Below, piece by piece: positions 23,030 to 35,333 of a DNA stretch of 64,000 nt. This DNA is from Clavelina lepadiformis (lineage: Eukaryota > Chordata > Ascidiacea > Aplousobranchia > Clavelinidae), in the NCBI RefSeq assembly GCF_947623445.1, contig NC_135244.1, positions 13,702,860 to 13,766,859 of the forward strand. Reading direction: 5' to 3'. Numbering within the stretch: the stretch's first letter is position 1; the number at the start of each line of letters is the position of its first letter. The translations under genes were made by a program, and so were the position numbers. Below the pieces are notes generated by a model. That model saw only the letters and a program-made list of their open reading frames with translations, had not been told where the DNA came from and made no database searches.

Positions 23030-24640
23030 TGTAGAGAGTATGTTTTACTTTATTATCACATGACAATGTCCATAATAATGTAAAATAAAACCATCTGCCC
23101 ATTGAAGATTAATGTGAAAATTTGTGATTTATTTGCAGCAATTTTTAAAAAATATGTTTGAAATACTATCACCTAAGTAGATGCACAACTTGAAAAAACT
23201 TTTAATTCAGTTTTACAGTCCAAGTGAACCTGTGTATTTTGGAGGCAATTATGCTGTAATACAGCTTGTACACAGTTTGACTGATTGAATTTTTAAATCA
23301 ATTGAAAATTGAGTGCACAATAAGTTCTGTCCAAATCGTTAAATGCAAAATAACGCACCTTAAGTGCAGCACTGAGGCTCGTGAATAGCAGTATTGAGTG
23401 TGCCTATGCCGAACTCTGCAGTCTAAGTTTATGGTATGTTGGAATGCCTAATGTAACTAAGTTGTACATTATTAATTGTTGGCATCGTCTGTTGCAAAAG
23501 TCCACTACCACGTGCTGTCCTTGCATACCGATACAACACCGGTGATTTTTGTTTTCCGTTCAATATCACTGACAAAAAACACTCTGAACATGCTTTGTTT
23601 TGATAAATCATAAGAGTTTGTCTGTTTTGAGATTAGTTATTATGTTGTGGTGGTGTAGAAAGTAGAGGCCTGGCGTAATTCACCATTAGTAGGATAGGTC
23701 GTAACATACTGCTAGTGGCATTCGCTGCTTACCTCCCATCTGTAAGGGCTGAGAAAAAGTTCGGTACTTCAACAAAAGTAGAATCTGTGAATGCATAAGC
23801 ATGATGATTAATGATTAACTTTAGCATCTATTGTGTGATACCAGAATTATATTTCAAGTAAAACCTCCCGGACGTAGGACAATTCTTTATTGCATCAGCT
23901 AGCTCACTTTTTGCTTCTATTAATCTGCTTGCGCTGTCCCTGAAAATCTTAAACCTTTAGGAAATGATGACCATGATGTACAATGGAAAACAAGTTTTGC
24001 ATTACAGCATGCAAATGCCATTGTTTTTTGAAAATGCTTAGAAATGACAACATTAGCTTTGTTTCAACTACAATGATGTGTACAATGAGTGCACTGATTT
24101 TATATTCAAGAGCTTGAGTGGAAGTGGCGTTTGGTTTTTGCTTGAAGAGCGTAAGCATCAAAATTTTTAATGAATGTTGCCCAGCTATGACGACATGTGT
24201 TTTTTGGAAACCGCCGAATATGTTGTTTCAGAAAAAGGAACCTGAAAGAAAAATTTGAAAATAAATTTGGACGAAAAAAAAATTTAGGCTTTTTATCAAT
24301 TAAGTCGAATTTATTTGGTACCTCTATTATAAACAGTTTGTGGTGAAGCATGTTAGTTTTTAATTGCTGTCTATTTACTGAGTTATGTTTTATCTGAATG
24401 TTATTGTCTGCATCCAGTGGAATTTTGCAGCTATGTGCCATGGCATTTGGGTACTTGCTAAAGCTCGAAACTGCTGTTTACATTACAAATTGTATTACAT
24501 TACATTACAAATTACAATGAATCATTTTTCAAATAATTTAAAGATAACATGCAATTTTTATGCCCTATAGATCAGTATATGCAATGTATAACTATACACA
24601 CATGTTCCTGCAAACTTTTCCAATTAAATATCATTAAGAT
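23030..24640. other. upstream of ERCC8, no supported gene
   Basis: AT-rich. Minus-strand open frames around 23,949-24,441 have no recognisable domain. The ERCC8 promoter should lie near the right end, but no core motif is convincing. Confidence 0.35.
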
Positions 24641-27600
24641 ATGTCTTTCTTGCCATTGCTGCAAGCATGTCAAATTGGAGAATGTCATCCAAGATTTTTT
24701 AGGACTGTGATTGAACATAAACAAATTTTGAGGTAAGTTAAAATAATTGTAGCATACGTGTTATGTTTATTTAAAGGAATTATAAAAGTTTTACACTTAC
24801 TGGAGTTATTTATTTACTTTTTAGTCTTGTCGCAACTGATAAAGAAATTCAACATAACAATGTTGCTAGTACTTCTGCCATGGAGTTGGATCCAGTAGAT
24901 TTTCGATAGTAAGTTAATATATCAATTTAACAGTGATTGTGTATATGAATTAATTTATATTTCCACAAAATCTGCAACATTGATCAAAACAATGGATAAG
25001 TAAATATAATTCATAAATCACCGTTGACATTTCACTGACACGCACCCGATCGTTTCAGAAACCTTAATATGCACTCTGCATTTTTCCTATACACATTACA
25101 CACCAACTTGATAATTATTGAAGAAACTAAGCAAGTTTAGCGGCTAGAATACTCTACTTTTGACTGAACTGGAACAAGGCTATGCACTTTCTGAATTGAT
25201 AAAACAGCTCTTAAGTTTGCTTTCACATAAAGTTATTGACATGAAAATTATACACCTATTATTTCTAAACTTGTTTGCTTCCCAAAATGTGCTTGGTAAG
25301 TAAGTGAAAAAAATAGGAAAATTATCATTATTACTGCTGTTCTAGCATAGGGTTACCATATTTTCGTGGTCTAAAATCCGGACACTCTTTAGTGCCCACT
25401 AGCGGTTTTTAAAACGAGGTATGAACACATTGTCTGTCAATATGACGTCACACTAGCAATGCTTTGCCTATCCATTGTATACCGGAGTGGATTTTTGAAC
25501 ATAGTGTCATGAATTCACTAGGCTATTGGGCCATCTCTGATTTGACCTCTGGTGATCTCTAGGCTAGGGTTACTATATTTGATAATGCGCAATCCATAAC
25601 AAATTACCTCAGTTGCATTGACCAACTTTAGAATATTACCAAAGTACATTGCCGCCACTGCTTTTTTGTGAAAGAAGGATAAACACGAAACTATACACAA
25701 ACAGCAAAGAAAGGTTGTATTGCAATACACGAATGCAAGTTCTCTTCTAAACAGTAACATTTATGAAAACGAAAATTAGCATAGAATTTTTTACAAAATA
25801 CGCTCCAAGGTAATTAAAAGTAATAAACGTATAAACAATACTCTACTCTCAATACTTGTCTCCACGGTCATCTTATTTCTATCTTTTGCCCACTGACTCT
25901 GCATCAGTGAAAACACCCGCTCAACATTTGCGTTGTGTGGCGCTATAGCAAAGAAAAACTGGGCAACCCTTAGTAATTCTGAGTGACATTCAGCGTTTTT
26001 TGACTTTTGAAAATACCTGCACCATTTTTTATGTGCTGGCAGTGCAGTAAATTGTTCATCACTGATGCAAAATTCCATAAACGACTTCAAATTGCAAACT
26101 TGGTCAAAACATTTTGCATCATCCACAAGTATTCCTTTGGTTATCAGATATTTTAGACAAACTTCAACGGCATCCCAACTTGGTGTCTCCCTCAAGGACA
26201 TCCACTTGAAACAAGTAAACTCTTCTAATGGTTTCGTCCACTTGTTCAAATATTTCAAGCATCTTTCATAAAGATTTGCAACTTCGGAAAGGAAGTTTTT
26301 ACCTTCAATTTCGTATCCCTCTGTGCGTTTTTGAGAAAGAAGCTCTTTAACTTTAAGTTTTGATTTTTCCTTTCTTCAAGTAGTTTTTGAATTGATTCCA
26401 AACTTGTCAACACTTCTACAACAGAGTTGCTTGCCCTTTCCACGGTTTGAATATGTGTGTGAAAAACAGACATTAGTGTGTGCAGATGCCACATGTATAT
26501 CTCACTCATTTTATTCTCAAAGAATTGTTTGATGATTGTAGGTGGATGTTCTTGTGACAAAAAGAAGGATCTTAACGGTAAAAACATTTCTATCAATCTT
26601 GTGATTCCAGGAGATAGAGAGCCAGCGAGTCTTGCTTTGAGAAAGAAGTTTTCTGTATTCGACTTCTGCAAATACACAGTATCCTTTCAGCTTATCAGTT
26701 CTGACTGTGTAAATGGAAAAATATTGATATATTTTGTTGATTATAGTTTCAATATCGATGCTCATTCGTTATGCACCATAATGGATACAGTTGTTAAAAA
26801 CATGCGCTGGACAGCCTACTCCAATTAACGATGCGCTTAATGTTTTCTTTAATTTCGCAAACACATTGTTACCAAGCTCATTACGCCTCAATCCTCCAAA
26901 CATTGTATTGCAATTGTCCCCTGTGAACGCCACACACTTTTCAGAGAGTCCACTTTTTTCCAAAGTTTCTTTTACATATCCAGCAATTGTATCAGCGGTC
27001 TCATTATGCCTGTTCTTAAATTCGATCAGTTTAGGTTGTATACCACCATTCTTCCAGTCAAAGTACTGCACAAGTACTGGAAATAACTTTGATCCATCGT
27101 GATTGCTGCTGTCTGTAGCAACTGCACAATATGCAATATCATTTTCTTCAAAACTTTTCAAGGCAGAATCTATCGAATACGGTGCAAGTTGATAAAAAGC
27201 TATTGTGATGCTTAACTGTGTGAAAAGCATATGTACTCTCGGCAGAAGTGACTTGATCTTCCGCTTTACTTCCTGTTGTGGCAAAATAGTTTGTCACTTG
27301 AGTTGATCCTGAAGCTTCTCTTACTGCTTTGCCTTGTTTATCAGAACTGAGATGTAATTTTAAATCTCCACTACCTTTGTGTGAAACTGAGATGTATGTT
27401 CCCGGTTTGCAAAATAAACACTCTGCTTCCCATTCATTTCTACCCTTTCTGAAGCATGGATGTTTTGCTTGCATTTCATCCGTGAATTTACATTTTCGCT
27501 TAGCCATATTCTACAGTAAAACAATAACAAAATTAAATTTTAGCACTTAACATATTCGGCTCGCATCTTCAACTAGAACAGGGGTTCTAAAACTTATGGA

Positions 27601-30600
27601 GAGGCGCCCCACCTTGACGGTGCGAACAAAACCTGCGCCCCACTTCGAAATCATTAAGCATTAAACAAACGACAATTTCCTTGGTATTCTCATTTGGTCT
27701 GCAACAGACTTCTTGTTGCGCTAATTTTCTACTGCTTTCACTGCTTTATAATTTTCTTCAGTGAATATACGCTCTTATCGTTTCAGACATGTTCTAAATT
27801 TTGCAATATCGACCAAGATAGAAGGCCTTCAGCTACTAGCCCAGCTCAACTCATCCATGCATCATTGTATCCCAAATAGAGCGCTGTATTGTCGTTTATG
27901 ACGTAACAATGAAATTATTACCCGTAACGCAAGAAACAATTTAAAAAAATTCCGGACATTTAAGCATATTTTAGCATTTCCCCCCGGACGCAGTTTGAAC
28001 ACTAAAATTCCGGACATGTCCGGGGAAATCCGGACGTATGGCAACCCTATTCTAGCGTCTTATAGCTCTATGCAGCCTGGTTTAAAAAACAAAGTTTGCA
28101 AAAAGCAATTAGTAAGTATAAAAATTAGCCTGTAGCTCTGCTCCAGCTGTTACGAAATATAAGGGATGGATTGAATTAAACATGAATGTGAATATTACGC
28201 ACAATTATCAACCAGTTTGTTATTCTCACAAACCTAAATCTGTTAGGTGGACTTTATGTTGCATGAACATGAAGTAAAAAGTCGGTGAAAATTTAACATT
28301 TTCTGTTGGTAAATGACCTTAAAGATGATGGAATGTTTTCGAAAATGTTTAGTAATTTTGTATTATAAGCGAAAAACAGGTTGATGTTCACCGTGTTTTG
28401 TTATTATCATTTTTATGCACTTATTTTTTTCCATCTATAATTTTAAATTTTAGTTTGATTGCAGTTGGTGCTCAGAGGAAAATAACAATTCATAACACAT
28501 GGACTTCATCGGATTGTTCTATTAGCTGTTTGCCAGAAGTAGCATCTGTTGATGGGTTGGTTGGATGTTTTTAATGCAAAATTTTTAAGATGTATTTTGT
28601 GTCAAGCCAACTGACATGTTTTTACCATCATGTTTTCATTAATGCCCTAATTTTGGTATTTTATTCTTATGTTTCTCCTGCCTCTGTTGTCTGAATTATT
28701 TGTTTGTAGGCAACGAAAGCATCAGCATAAGAAAACAATCAATTATGTTCAATGGTATCCACATGATACTGGGATGTTTGTGACCAGCGCTTTTGACGGG
28801 ACAATAAAGATATGGGATACAAATCATATGAAAGTAAGGTCAAGGATCTACCTCAGCCTGAGCCTGCATACTGTTTCGGTGTAGTGCTTGAAACGAAAAT
28901 TTAAGTTGATCTCAATTTGTAATAGCTTGTCAACCGCTATACTTTGTCAGAATACTATGATTTTGAATCGAGTCATCAGCACAGAAGGGATGTTGTTTTT
29001 ATATTAGAGTTAACATTTTGTTGTACTCACGCCTCTAAGGTTATGTTTGCTAGTTGCTTTTAGCAATAAATCAATGTAAAGCAATAAATAGTGATATCAA
29101 ATTAAAACAATTTTTTTTTCAGCCAGTTGAAACTATGGACATCAAACATGCTGTGTATAACCACCATATTTCTCCAATATCAGCAAGCCATTCACTTATT
29201 GCAGGTAAGCTGAAAAAATAATTTGTTAACACGACTTAAAAGTCATTTCAACACTGACATTCCGTATTTTTTTTAAGCTGCATCTTCAGTTCATGTCAGG
29301 CTAGCAGACATGAGGACTGGCTCTACTGCCCATCTCCTGAAAGGTGCTGTGTGTTACATGAGTACTATGTAGATTGTGCACATGGTTGCTTTGGTATTAC
29401 TTTTTATGGTACCTGGTATTTTCCTTGTTTTGCGAAGGACTTCGTTTGATGATTTGAGTTTTGTAATTGGAAAATAGCTTAGCCAATGTAGCACAAAAAT
29501 GAACAACTATTCTGTAACGTTTTCAATTACTTTTTTGTCTGTGCGCGGCGGTTCAGAGATCAATCAATACTTTGGCAAGATGAGACATGCTTTTTAACGT
29601 TTTACCAAACACAATGTGTTAAAACATATCGTTGCTTGTGCATTTGGCTGTAGCAGCAAATCTGAGAGAGACAGAGGCAGCCGTTTGCATGATTTAGACA
29701 AGTTAAATGTTTGTTTAAAATGGAAACGAAACTACAGTTAATGCAGGCGAACTAATAAGTAGTCATAATGTAAAAAAATATTTACATTTTGCATGTTAGT
29801 TTAAGCTGAACCTATGCAAAGTTTCGATTTGTGCAGCCACTTTCATTCTTATGGTTATAGACACCATTGATTAGCACAAATGAATGAACAATACCTGTTG
29901 GGGTCATGCAAAATTTACTGGCAAAACACCCGTTAGAAGCCCTCTTGTGTCATGGTAGTTTCTGAGTTGTATATCATCGTATTCACTTCCAGTTTGGTGG
30001 AAGTATGCAAACATTCTGCTTGACTGTGTGTCATAAAATTTTTCAGCATTTAGAAATAGCCAATTGGTATGCCAGTACCGCCTTGTACGCGCTAATCATT
30101 AACAATGGAACTTTTTCAAACCAACGGACAAGATAGCAACAAAGTAAAATAAAAGACTTTATGGTAACTGATCAAACATTCATAACGCTCAGGGTTTTAC
30201 GGTTACAGCGCTTCGTTTTATGACTTTAATGTTCGTCTTATGGCTCACATTGGCATGTTAGTCGTTGCTAACTGCTTTTTTCAAAGAAGGCATGTGACCG
30301 CTATGTAAAGAAATGCTTGACCAGGCTGTTTACATTGCTGTGAATCACCTCGTAAAAACTGCGTTGTCCTGGCAGCCTTCGATCTCGTCTTGTTAGAGTG
30401 ACAAAATATGCTCTATCTGGCTAACATGAATCCGCGCATCGCAAAGTAAACATGGGTGTGGCTTGCTACCAGCAGCGACATTTTTCCGCCCAGAAGTTTC
30501 AGAAAACTGCTATTTGGCATTATTTGATTTCTTGTTTTGCGGCTGCATTTTCCAATATCTTGTTGCGATTAACTGTGATTTCGAAGCTGGCCCAATTTTC

Positions 30601-33600
30601 TTTTTAATATGTATAGAAGGGCTATTGTGTAATGCCAAATTTTTATTTAAATGTGTAGGCCATCGAGACAACGTCTTGTATGTGAAGTGGTCGCCAAAAG
30701 ATGAATTTCTTCTCGCCACTGGTAGGTACGTTTAGTGACAGTAGATTATATTAGTAATGACATCGGTTGCATTTGCTCAACAAAACTTTGGTTCTGTGTG
30801 ACAATTGCTTTTCACTTCTAGTGATGCCAGTTTGTCTTGATAGTCTTTTGTCAAATGATAAAGCATGGGAAAGTTTTACTGTTGATAACGCCACAAGCAA
30901 ATTAAGCGTAACGTCACGATAATACATACTAGCGAAATGACATTTATCGCACATTACTCCAATTTTTTCTATATTTTTGTTGTGATGTGTTAGTGACTCG
31001 ACCGTAGCTGTCACTTTAAATGAACAAGTGCGTATAAATTTCGAAAGCTCTAATCGTACTTGCAATAACCGGTAAGCGATAAGGACCTCACCCTTACTCA
31101 TGCGGCTTACTTCAATGTGGGAACCAGGGAAATAAAACACTTCTGCCAGTTGCTCACCAACTTCGTCAGTATTTTTAGTTAACCGCTTTTAATTGCAAGG
31201 AAGTTCTGAGGATGACAACGAAAGCAGTGATTTTTCACCAACAAAGTAAAAAGTTAGTTAGTCAAAGTTACAAACGGTTGAGTGATTCCATAGACTTGTT
31301 GTTTGCCTTATTCGCTTTAGCAGTGTGTACTTATTCTAAGTACACTACATATTGTCCTATCCGGCTGCAAATCGTTCCATGTTAATAGTTAACTTGCTCG
31401 CTCGCGCTAAACCGTTAACGAACAGGTCTCGTTTTCTCCTACTAAACGCTAGGCTTGCCGGTGTGTTTGCTCACGGACCTTTTCCTCATTCCCTTATCGT
31501 CGCCATTTATAGATGGACCAACAGTATAAGCAGGAACAATTGCGGTGCAGCCTGGCGCAATGAGGGCAGTGCCGTGTGCGTGCTTTCCTGCCAGCTGAAT
31601 GTATCACTGTAATGTGGAGCGGCTCTTAACCATTTTATGCGTTTATGGGGCAATATAAAGTCAACGTAAGTTGGAAAGAGTAGAAGCTCAAGTTTATTGA
31701 TTACGCTGTTGTTATTTCTATAATTAATTTCAGTCTTGCCGCTGGGCGGCGTTAGCAGTGAAATAACTTGGTGAAAAGTGTGTTATAGATGAACTATGAA
31801 AACTAAGGCGAGCTGAATAAGGTATTTCTAAAGTTACGCACTTCCTGTCTTGCTGAATATATCGGTTGCGTTTAGTTGCCGCGATGTATACCGCCCTCGT
31901 GGGATGGTGCTGTTCGAGTTGAGAATAGGCAAACTTCACTTGGAGAAATCATGTAGTGTATCAGCCGCCTTCATTCTCAAGGAAATGAAACCGTGTTTGG
32001 CATTAGTCTGGTTGTTTTTTAACAGAGTCTGACGAGCGCGGGCTTAGTTTGCAAGTGTCGTTATGTTTTTCGTAGGCCAGAAAGCTTGAAGTTGCGCAAG
32101 GCTTAAGAATTGCATCATTAGCATTTTAGAGTTTTTATCGCATTGTCTCTCTGTTGCCTGCCGCTTCTTTGTCTTTAGGTATGGTATGAGAGTGAAGGAA
32201 TTGATCAGAAACCATTGTAAGCTTTATAGCGGAAGCCTGTTTGCATACCAGCGGAACCATTGTTTTATAAAGGCAAATTTGTATAGAGATAACCACATGC
32301 AATGCGGAAGCTCAAACTGCTGTAGGTAACTGGGTAGTTCTTACTTTCTAGTTAAGAGGTGGGTAGAAATGGATGACCAGTATTAGGTAAATCAAATTTC
32401 AGGCTGTTTATGCTCTAACAGCTTGAATTTGTTACCTGCGTTTGGTTTATCCACAATCGTCACATACAAAGGCAGGCTAGTTTTAAAAGGGAAGTCATTG
32501 GAACGCATTCATTGCTTGCTCGAAAAACTTCCAGCCCGCAGTTACCACTACCAGCAAGCAGCAATGAATGGTCATATGGAAAGTATTGAAATGCTTTGAA
32601 TTATAACCTTCTAAACGTTTAAAAAGACAAAGTGGTTGTGAATTAGTTAATTATAACATTTCTTAAGATACGTGGAGTTCTTTCCACACAAGAAAATTAT
32701 TTGCGACGGCGCTTAAACGAAGTACACTATTGAACACAACGGCTTTAGAATAAATACACGATTTGTAATATATCCCTTGTGTCTGATCGATATGATGATA
32801 ATAATTGACATGCAGGTGCAAAATCGCCTAGTTGATGCGACGTGTAAATTTTGTTTGCTAACTTGCTCTAAGACGTGGTCGCGAAAGGAGATTAGTTTTA
32901 ATATTTCCCGCATACAAGGAAGTAAAGCGGCCCATATAGCGCTTCCGCTATGCACACACTCCTTGCGCAATTTGAGACCGCGCAGCGCAAGCTATTCAGG
33001 ATATGAGTTCACTATTATATCAAATGCTCAGTGCCTAGATTAATATTGCAGGGGTTCTCGACAAGTTTCGCTTCGTAAAGCGAACTTTCAGCTTCTCCAA
33101 CCTGCTAGATGTTCAGGAATACTTTCTCTTTTTGTATTTGCCTACTTTGATATAGTGTTCTTCAAACATGACTAGGCAAATGGATAAATTCTTTGTGTAT
33201 TTTGAAGAAATCTTTATTTGGCTTTTTGGCCCAAGTCATTTTTCTTTGCCATTGGTCTGTTTGAATTCAAACATGTGTAGGCGGTGATCGAGTTTAGTGA
33301 TATATTTTTCCACATTTCCCTCGTTTCCATGTAGGTCAGTTTTGTGTAACTAAGGCGAGGCGCTTATCTTTGCCTTCGCTTTTATCATCTTCCATAACCT
33401 GGTAAAGCCAGCTCTCGTAAAGGTCGACCGTAAATAGTTGGTCATAAGACTTGGTCAATGATTGACTTTACGGGCCACGTCGCAGTCGTCCGACACGAGT
33501 ATTGTTATCTATATGAGTCAAAACGCGTGTCATTATGTCGTGCTGTGAATACTAGTCACTTTTTTCTGTTACTTAACTCCCTTGTAGCGGTCGTACTCTG

Positions 33601-34984
33601 TCGCGTCATCCCGCAGGTAAATCTTTCAGCTTGTTGCGGCTCATCCAGTAGTGTATGAGCTTTGTATGCTAGAAGCTGTGGGTTTTGCCTCAAGGTTGGC
33701 GAGAAACCTACATCACTCGTAAGTGAAGCAACAAAGGCACCCAAAATCAAATTTTATTTTTGTGCTTTTTATTGAATCACAGCGAGGATGGCAGGCTCCT
33801 AATGTGGGATGTGAGACAAGCTAAGGCGATTTTACTAAGTCTTGATCAACACAACGGAGATATCGGCGGCAACGATGCGAGAGGTACCTCCTTATCTGTA
33901 TATGCTCTTACGGATATTTAAGGACGATTTATTAGATCGATGATTTATTTCATCCGGTGCTTAGTTTAGGAAACTACTGCGTTAATTCTCGTATAGATTA
34001 CCAAATTAAATAGTGCGCGGTTTGCAAAAACGCATTAGACTGATGCTGTATTAATTTTAAACTCAAACTTTGTTAAAAATGCGCCATATGAAGGATTAGG
34101 ATTGTTGCTATTACCAGTCAAACTTACAAACACCTGTGAAAATTCTTATACGTGCATTTTTATGCGTTCATCGTTTGCTTCGTCTAAGCATTATCTAGCT
34201 GACACGGAAAGCCGCGTATCTTATTTTTGCTCAGGCACCAAGGCTCACAGCGGGTCGGTAAACAGCCTTCTTTTTAATGAAGATGGTCGCTATTTACTAT
34301 CATTTGGCAGTGATGAACGGATGAGATTATGGAACTGCGAAAGCGGTAGAAGCTACCACTTTTATTCTTCCTGTTTGTTATAATTATTACTTGAAGTCGA
34401 AAAATGTCAGCCAATGCTTAATGCCTGAATGCTCACTTTTCAGGCGCGAACACGTTAGTTAATTACGGTCGCATCGATAACAACTCAATACACCGACCTC
34501 TGCACATGGCAATCCATCATTCTGGTGCTTCCGCTTCCGTAGTTTTCGTTCCTGCTGGTCGCCAGGTTTTTCTTTGCGATCTGTACACCGGTTCTTGTTT
34601 GGGACGTTTAAGCGAACATTTCAGCCAGGTCCGCTGCTGTGAACACAACAAGAATACCCTGGTGAGCTGTTATGCTTCCTGGTAGACAATTTATTAATTT
34701 TCATTGAAAAAATTGGTTTTGAATTGCTATACTTATATTCAGCGTGTAACAATTACATTACTTTGTGTTGCTTTTGGGCCAAATTTTTAATTTTTATCCT
34801 CATGGTAATTTAGGATCTATTTACCGCCGCCGAAAAGTCCAAAATCCTTATTTGGTCGCCTGAGATCGCCATTGCTGACAATTCCGGAATCGACGAGGCC
34901 AAATTCGAAACTGGTCGAAATGGCACGTCGGAAACCGATCGTGTCTCGCGATTATTGCAAGACACGTGGAGTGACAGTGACTAA
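24641..34984 (+). CDS. ERCC8: ERCC8 / CSA, WD40 adaptor of transcription-coupled repair
   Basis: Eleven exons: 24641-24732, 24825-24908, 28454-28555, 28710-28833, 29123-29204, 29278-29343, 30659-30725, 33783-33883, 34235-34345, 34444-34661 and 34814-34984. All are phase-consistent, giving 405 aa (human CSA: 396). Recognised by VQWYPHDTGMF, IKIWDTN, VYNHHISPIS, LLKGHRDNVLYVKWSPKDEF, LLMWDVRQAKAILLSLDQHN, ERMRLWN, NTLVNYG and the acidic tail DTWSDSD. CSA is a seven-bladed beta-propeller that recruits DDB1-CUL4 ubiquitin ligase to RNA polymerase II stalled at DNA damage. The start ATG gives MSFLPLLQACQIGECHPR, alignable with the human N terminus. The exon 3 donor (GTTGGT) is weak but is the only one keeping phase. 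Intron 2 (3.5 kb) contains a hAT element; intron 7 (3.1 kb) shows nothing recognisable. A poly(A) signal AATAAA lies at 35,328. Confidence 0.95.
25791..27507 (-). pseudogene. BED-finger hAT transposase, multiply frameshifted
   Basis: Starts MAKRKCKFTDEMQAKHPCFR with a BED-type finger (CLFC...H). It then has STYAFHTVKHHNSF, and after an apparent small deletion with frameshift near 27,220-27,235 it continues LAPYSIDSALKSF, TDSSNHDGSKLFPVLVQYF and GDNCNTMFGG. An in-frame TAA follows NNCIHYGA (about 26,767). Another shift occurs after SKTRWLS, at about 26,640, and another near 26,257. It ends with the hAT dimerisation motif FFAIAPHNANVERVFSLMQS. All expected hAT parts are present in order, so this is a full-length ancestor that decayed in place. 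Confidence 0.88.
27579..27700. repeat. fragment of a second hAT terminus
   Basis: CAGGGGTTCTAAAACTTATGG followed by GGCGCCCCACC is a typical hAT end facing right. No partner end was found before 28,049, so it is a truncated insertion nested in the larger element. Confidence 0.45.
30726..33782. other. ERCC8: ERCC8 intron 7, no element recognised
   Basis: 3.06 kb between the exons that encode FLLATGS and EDGRLLMW. A 129-codon minus-strand frame at 30,751-31,140 has no recognisable domain and no splice support. Confidence 0.5.
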
Positions 34985-35327
34985 CCAGCCTTGCAACAGT
35001 GATGACGTCATGTTCTACCAACTCTGCTATGCTGATTGATTGATGCCGTCTTGTCCAATGGTGACCAGCATCGAAATTGGCGCAGATGATCATTTAACCC
35101 CAAATGTCCTAATAAGGACGCGAACATCGTCCTTAAAGCGAAAGTTTCCTTATTTACAGTAATGATCGCGTCTTTTGGTTCATGACCCCACATATTGACC
35201 ATTCAGTTATATCTGTGCATTGTTCTATTGGATTGATTTATACTTAGATCATTTTTTGTTCAGAAACATGTTGTCAAAAATAGAAATATAATGGTGAAAG
35301 TATGAAATAATGAAGTGTAGAACTAGT

Positions 35328-35333
35328 AATAAA
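35328..35333 (+). terminator. ERCC8: candidate ERCC8 poly(A) signal
   Basis: AATAAA, 344 bp after the ERCC8 stop codon. First canonical hexamer in the right orientation that I noticed. Confidence 0.45.

Larger units (their letters stand above)
25348..28049 (-). mobile_element. hAT element inside ERCC8 intron 2
   Basis: 2.7 kb. The left end is TAGGGTTACCATATTTTCG followed by ATCCGGAC. The right end is GTCCGGGGAAATCCGGAC then GTATGGCAACCCTA. The target duplication is TTCTAGCA (25340-25347) against TTCTAGCG (28050-28057), 7 of 8 identical, as expected for hAT. It carries a broken transposase on the strand opposite to ERCC8. A second TIR-like stretch, CTAGGGTTACTATATTTG, at about 25,564 suggests an internal duplication. 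Confidence 0.88.

Noticed and set aside
27579..27700. True left end of the hAT element carrying the transposase in ERCC8 intron 2
   Set aside because: This terminus faces away from the transposase gene, and no partner or duplication was found; the TAGGGTTACCATA/GTATGGCAACCCTA pair with its duplication explains the element better.
24909..28453. A missing ERCC8 exon between DFRY and LIAVGAQRKI
   Set aside because: The flanking exons join in phase and align without a gap to the human sequence (EGRYMLSGGSDG), so no exon is needed in this interval.
30751..31140. 129-codon minus-strand frame in ERCC8 intron 7
   Set aside because: No domain, no similar exon nearby; length is within chance for AT-rich intronic DNA.
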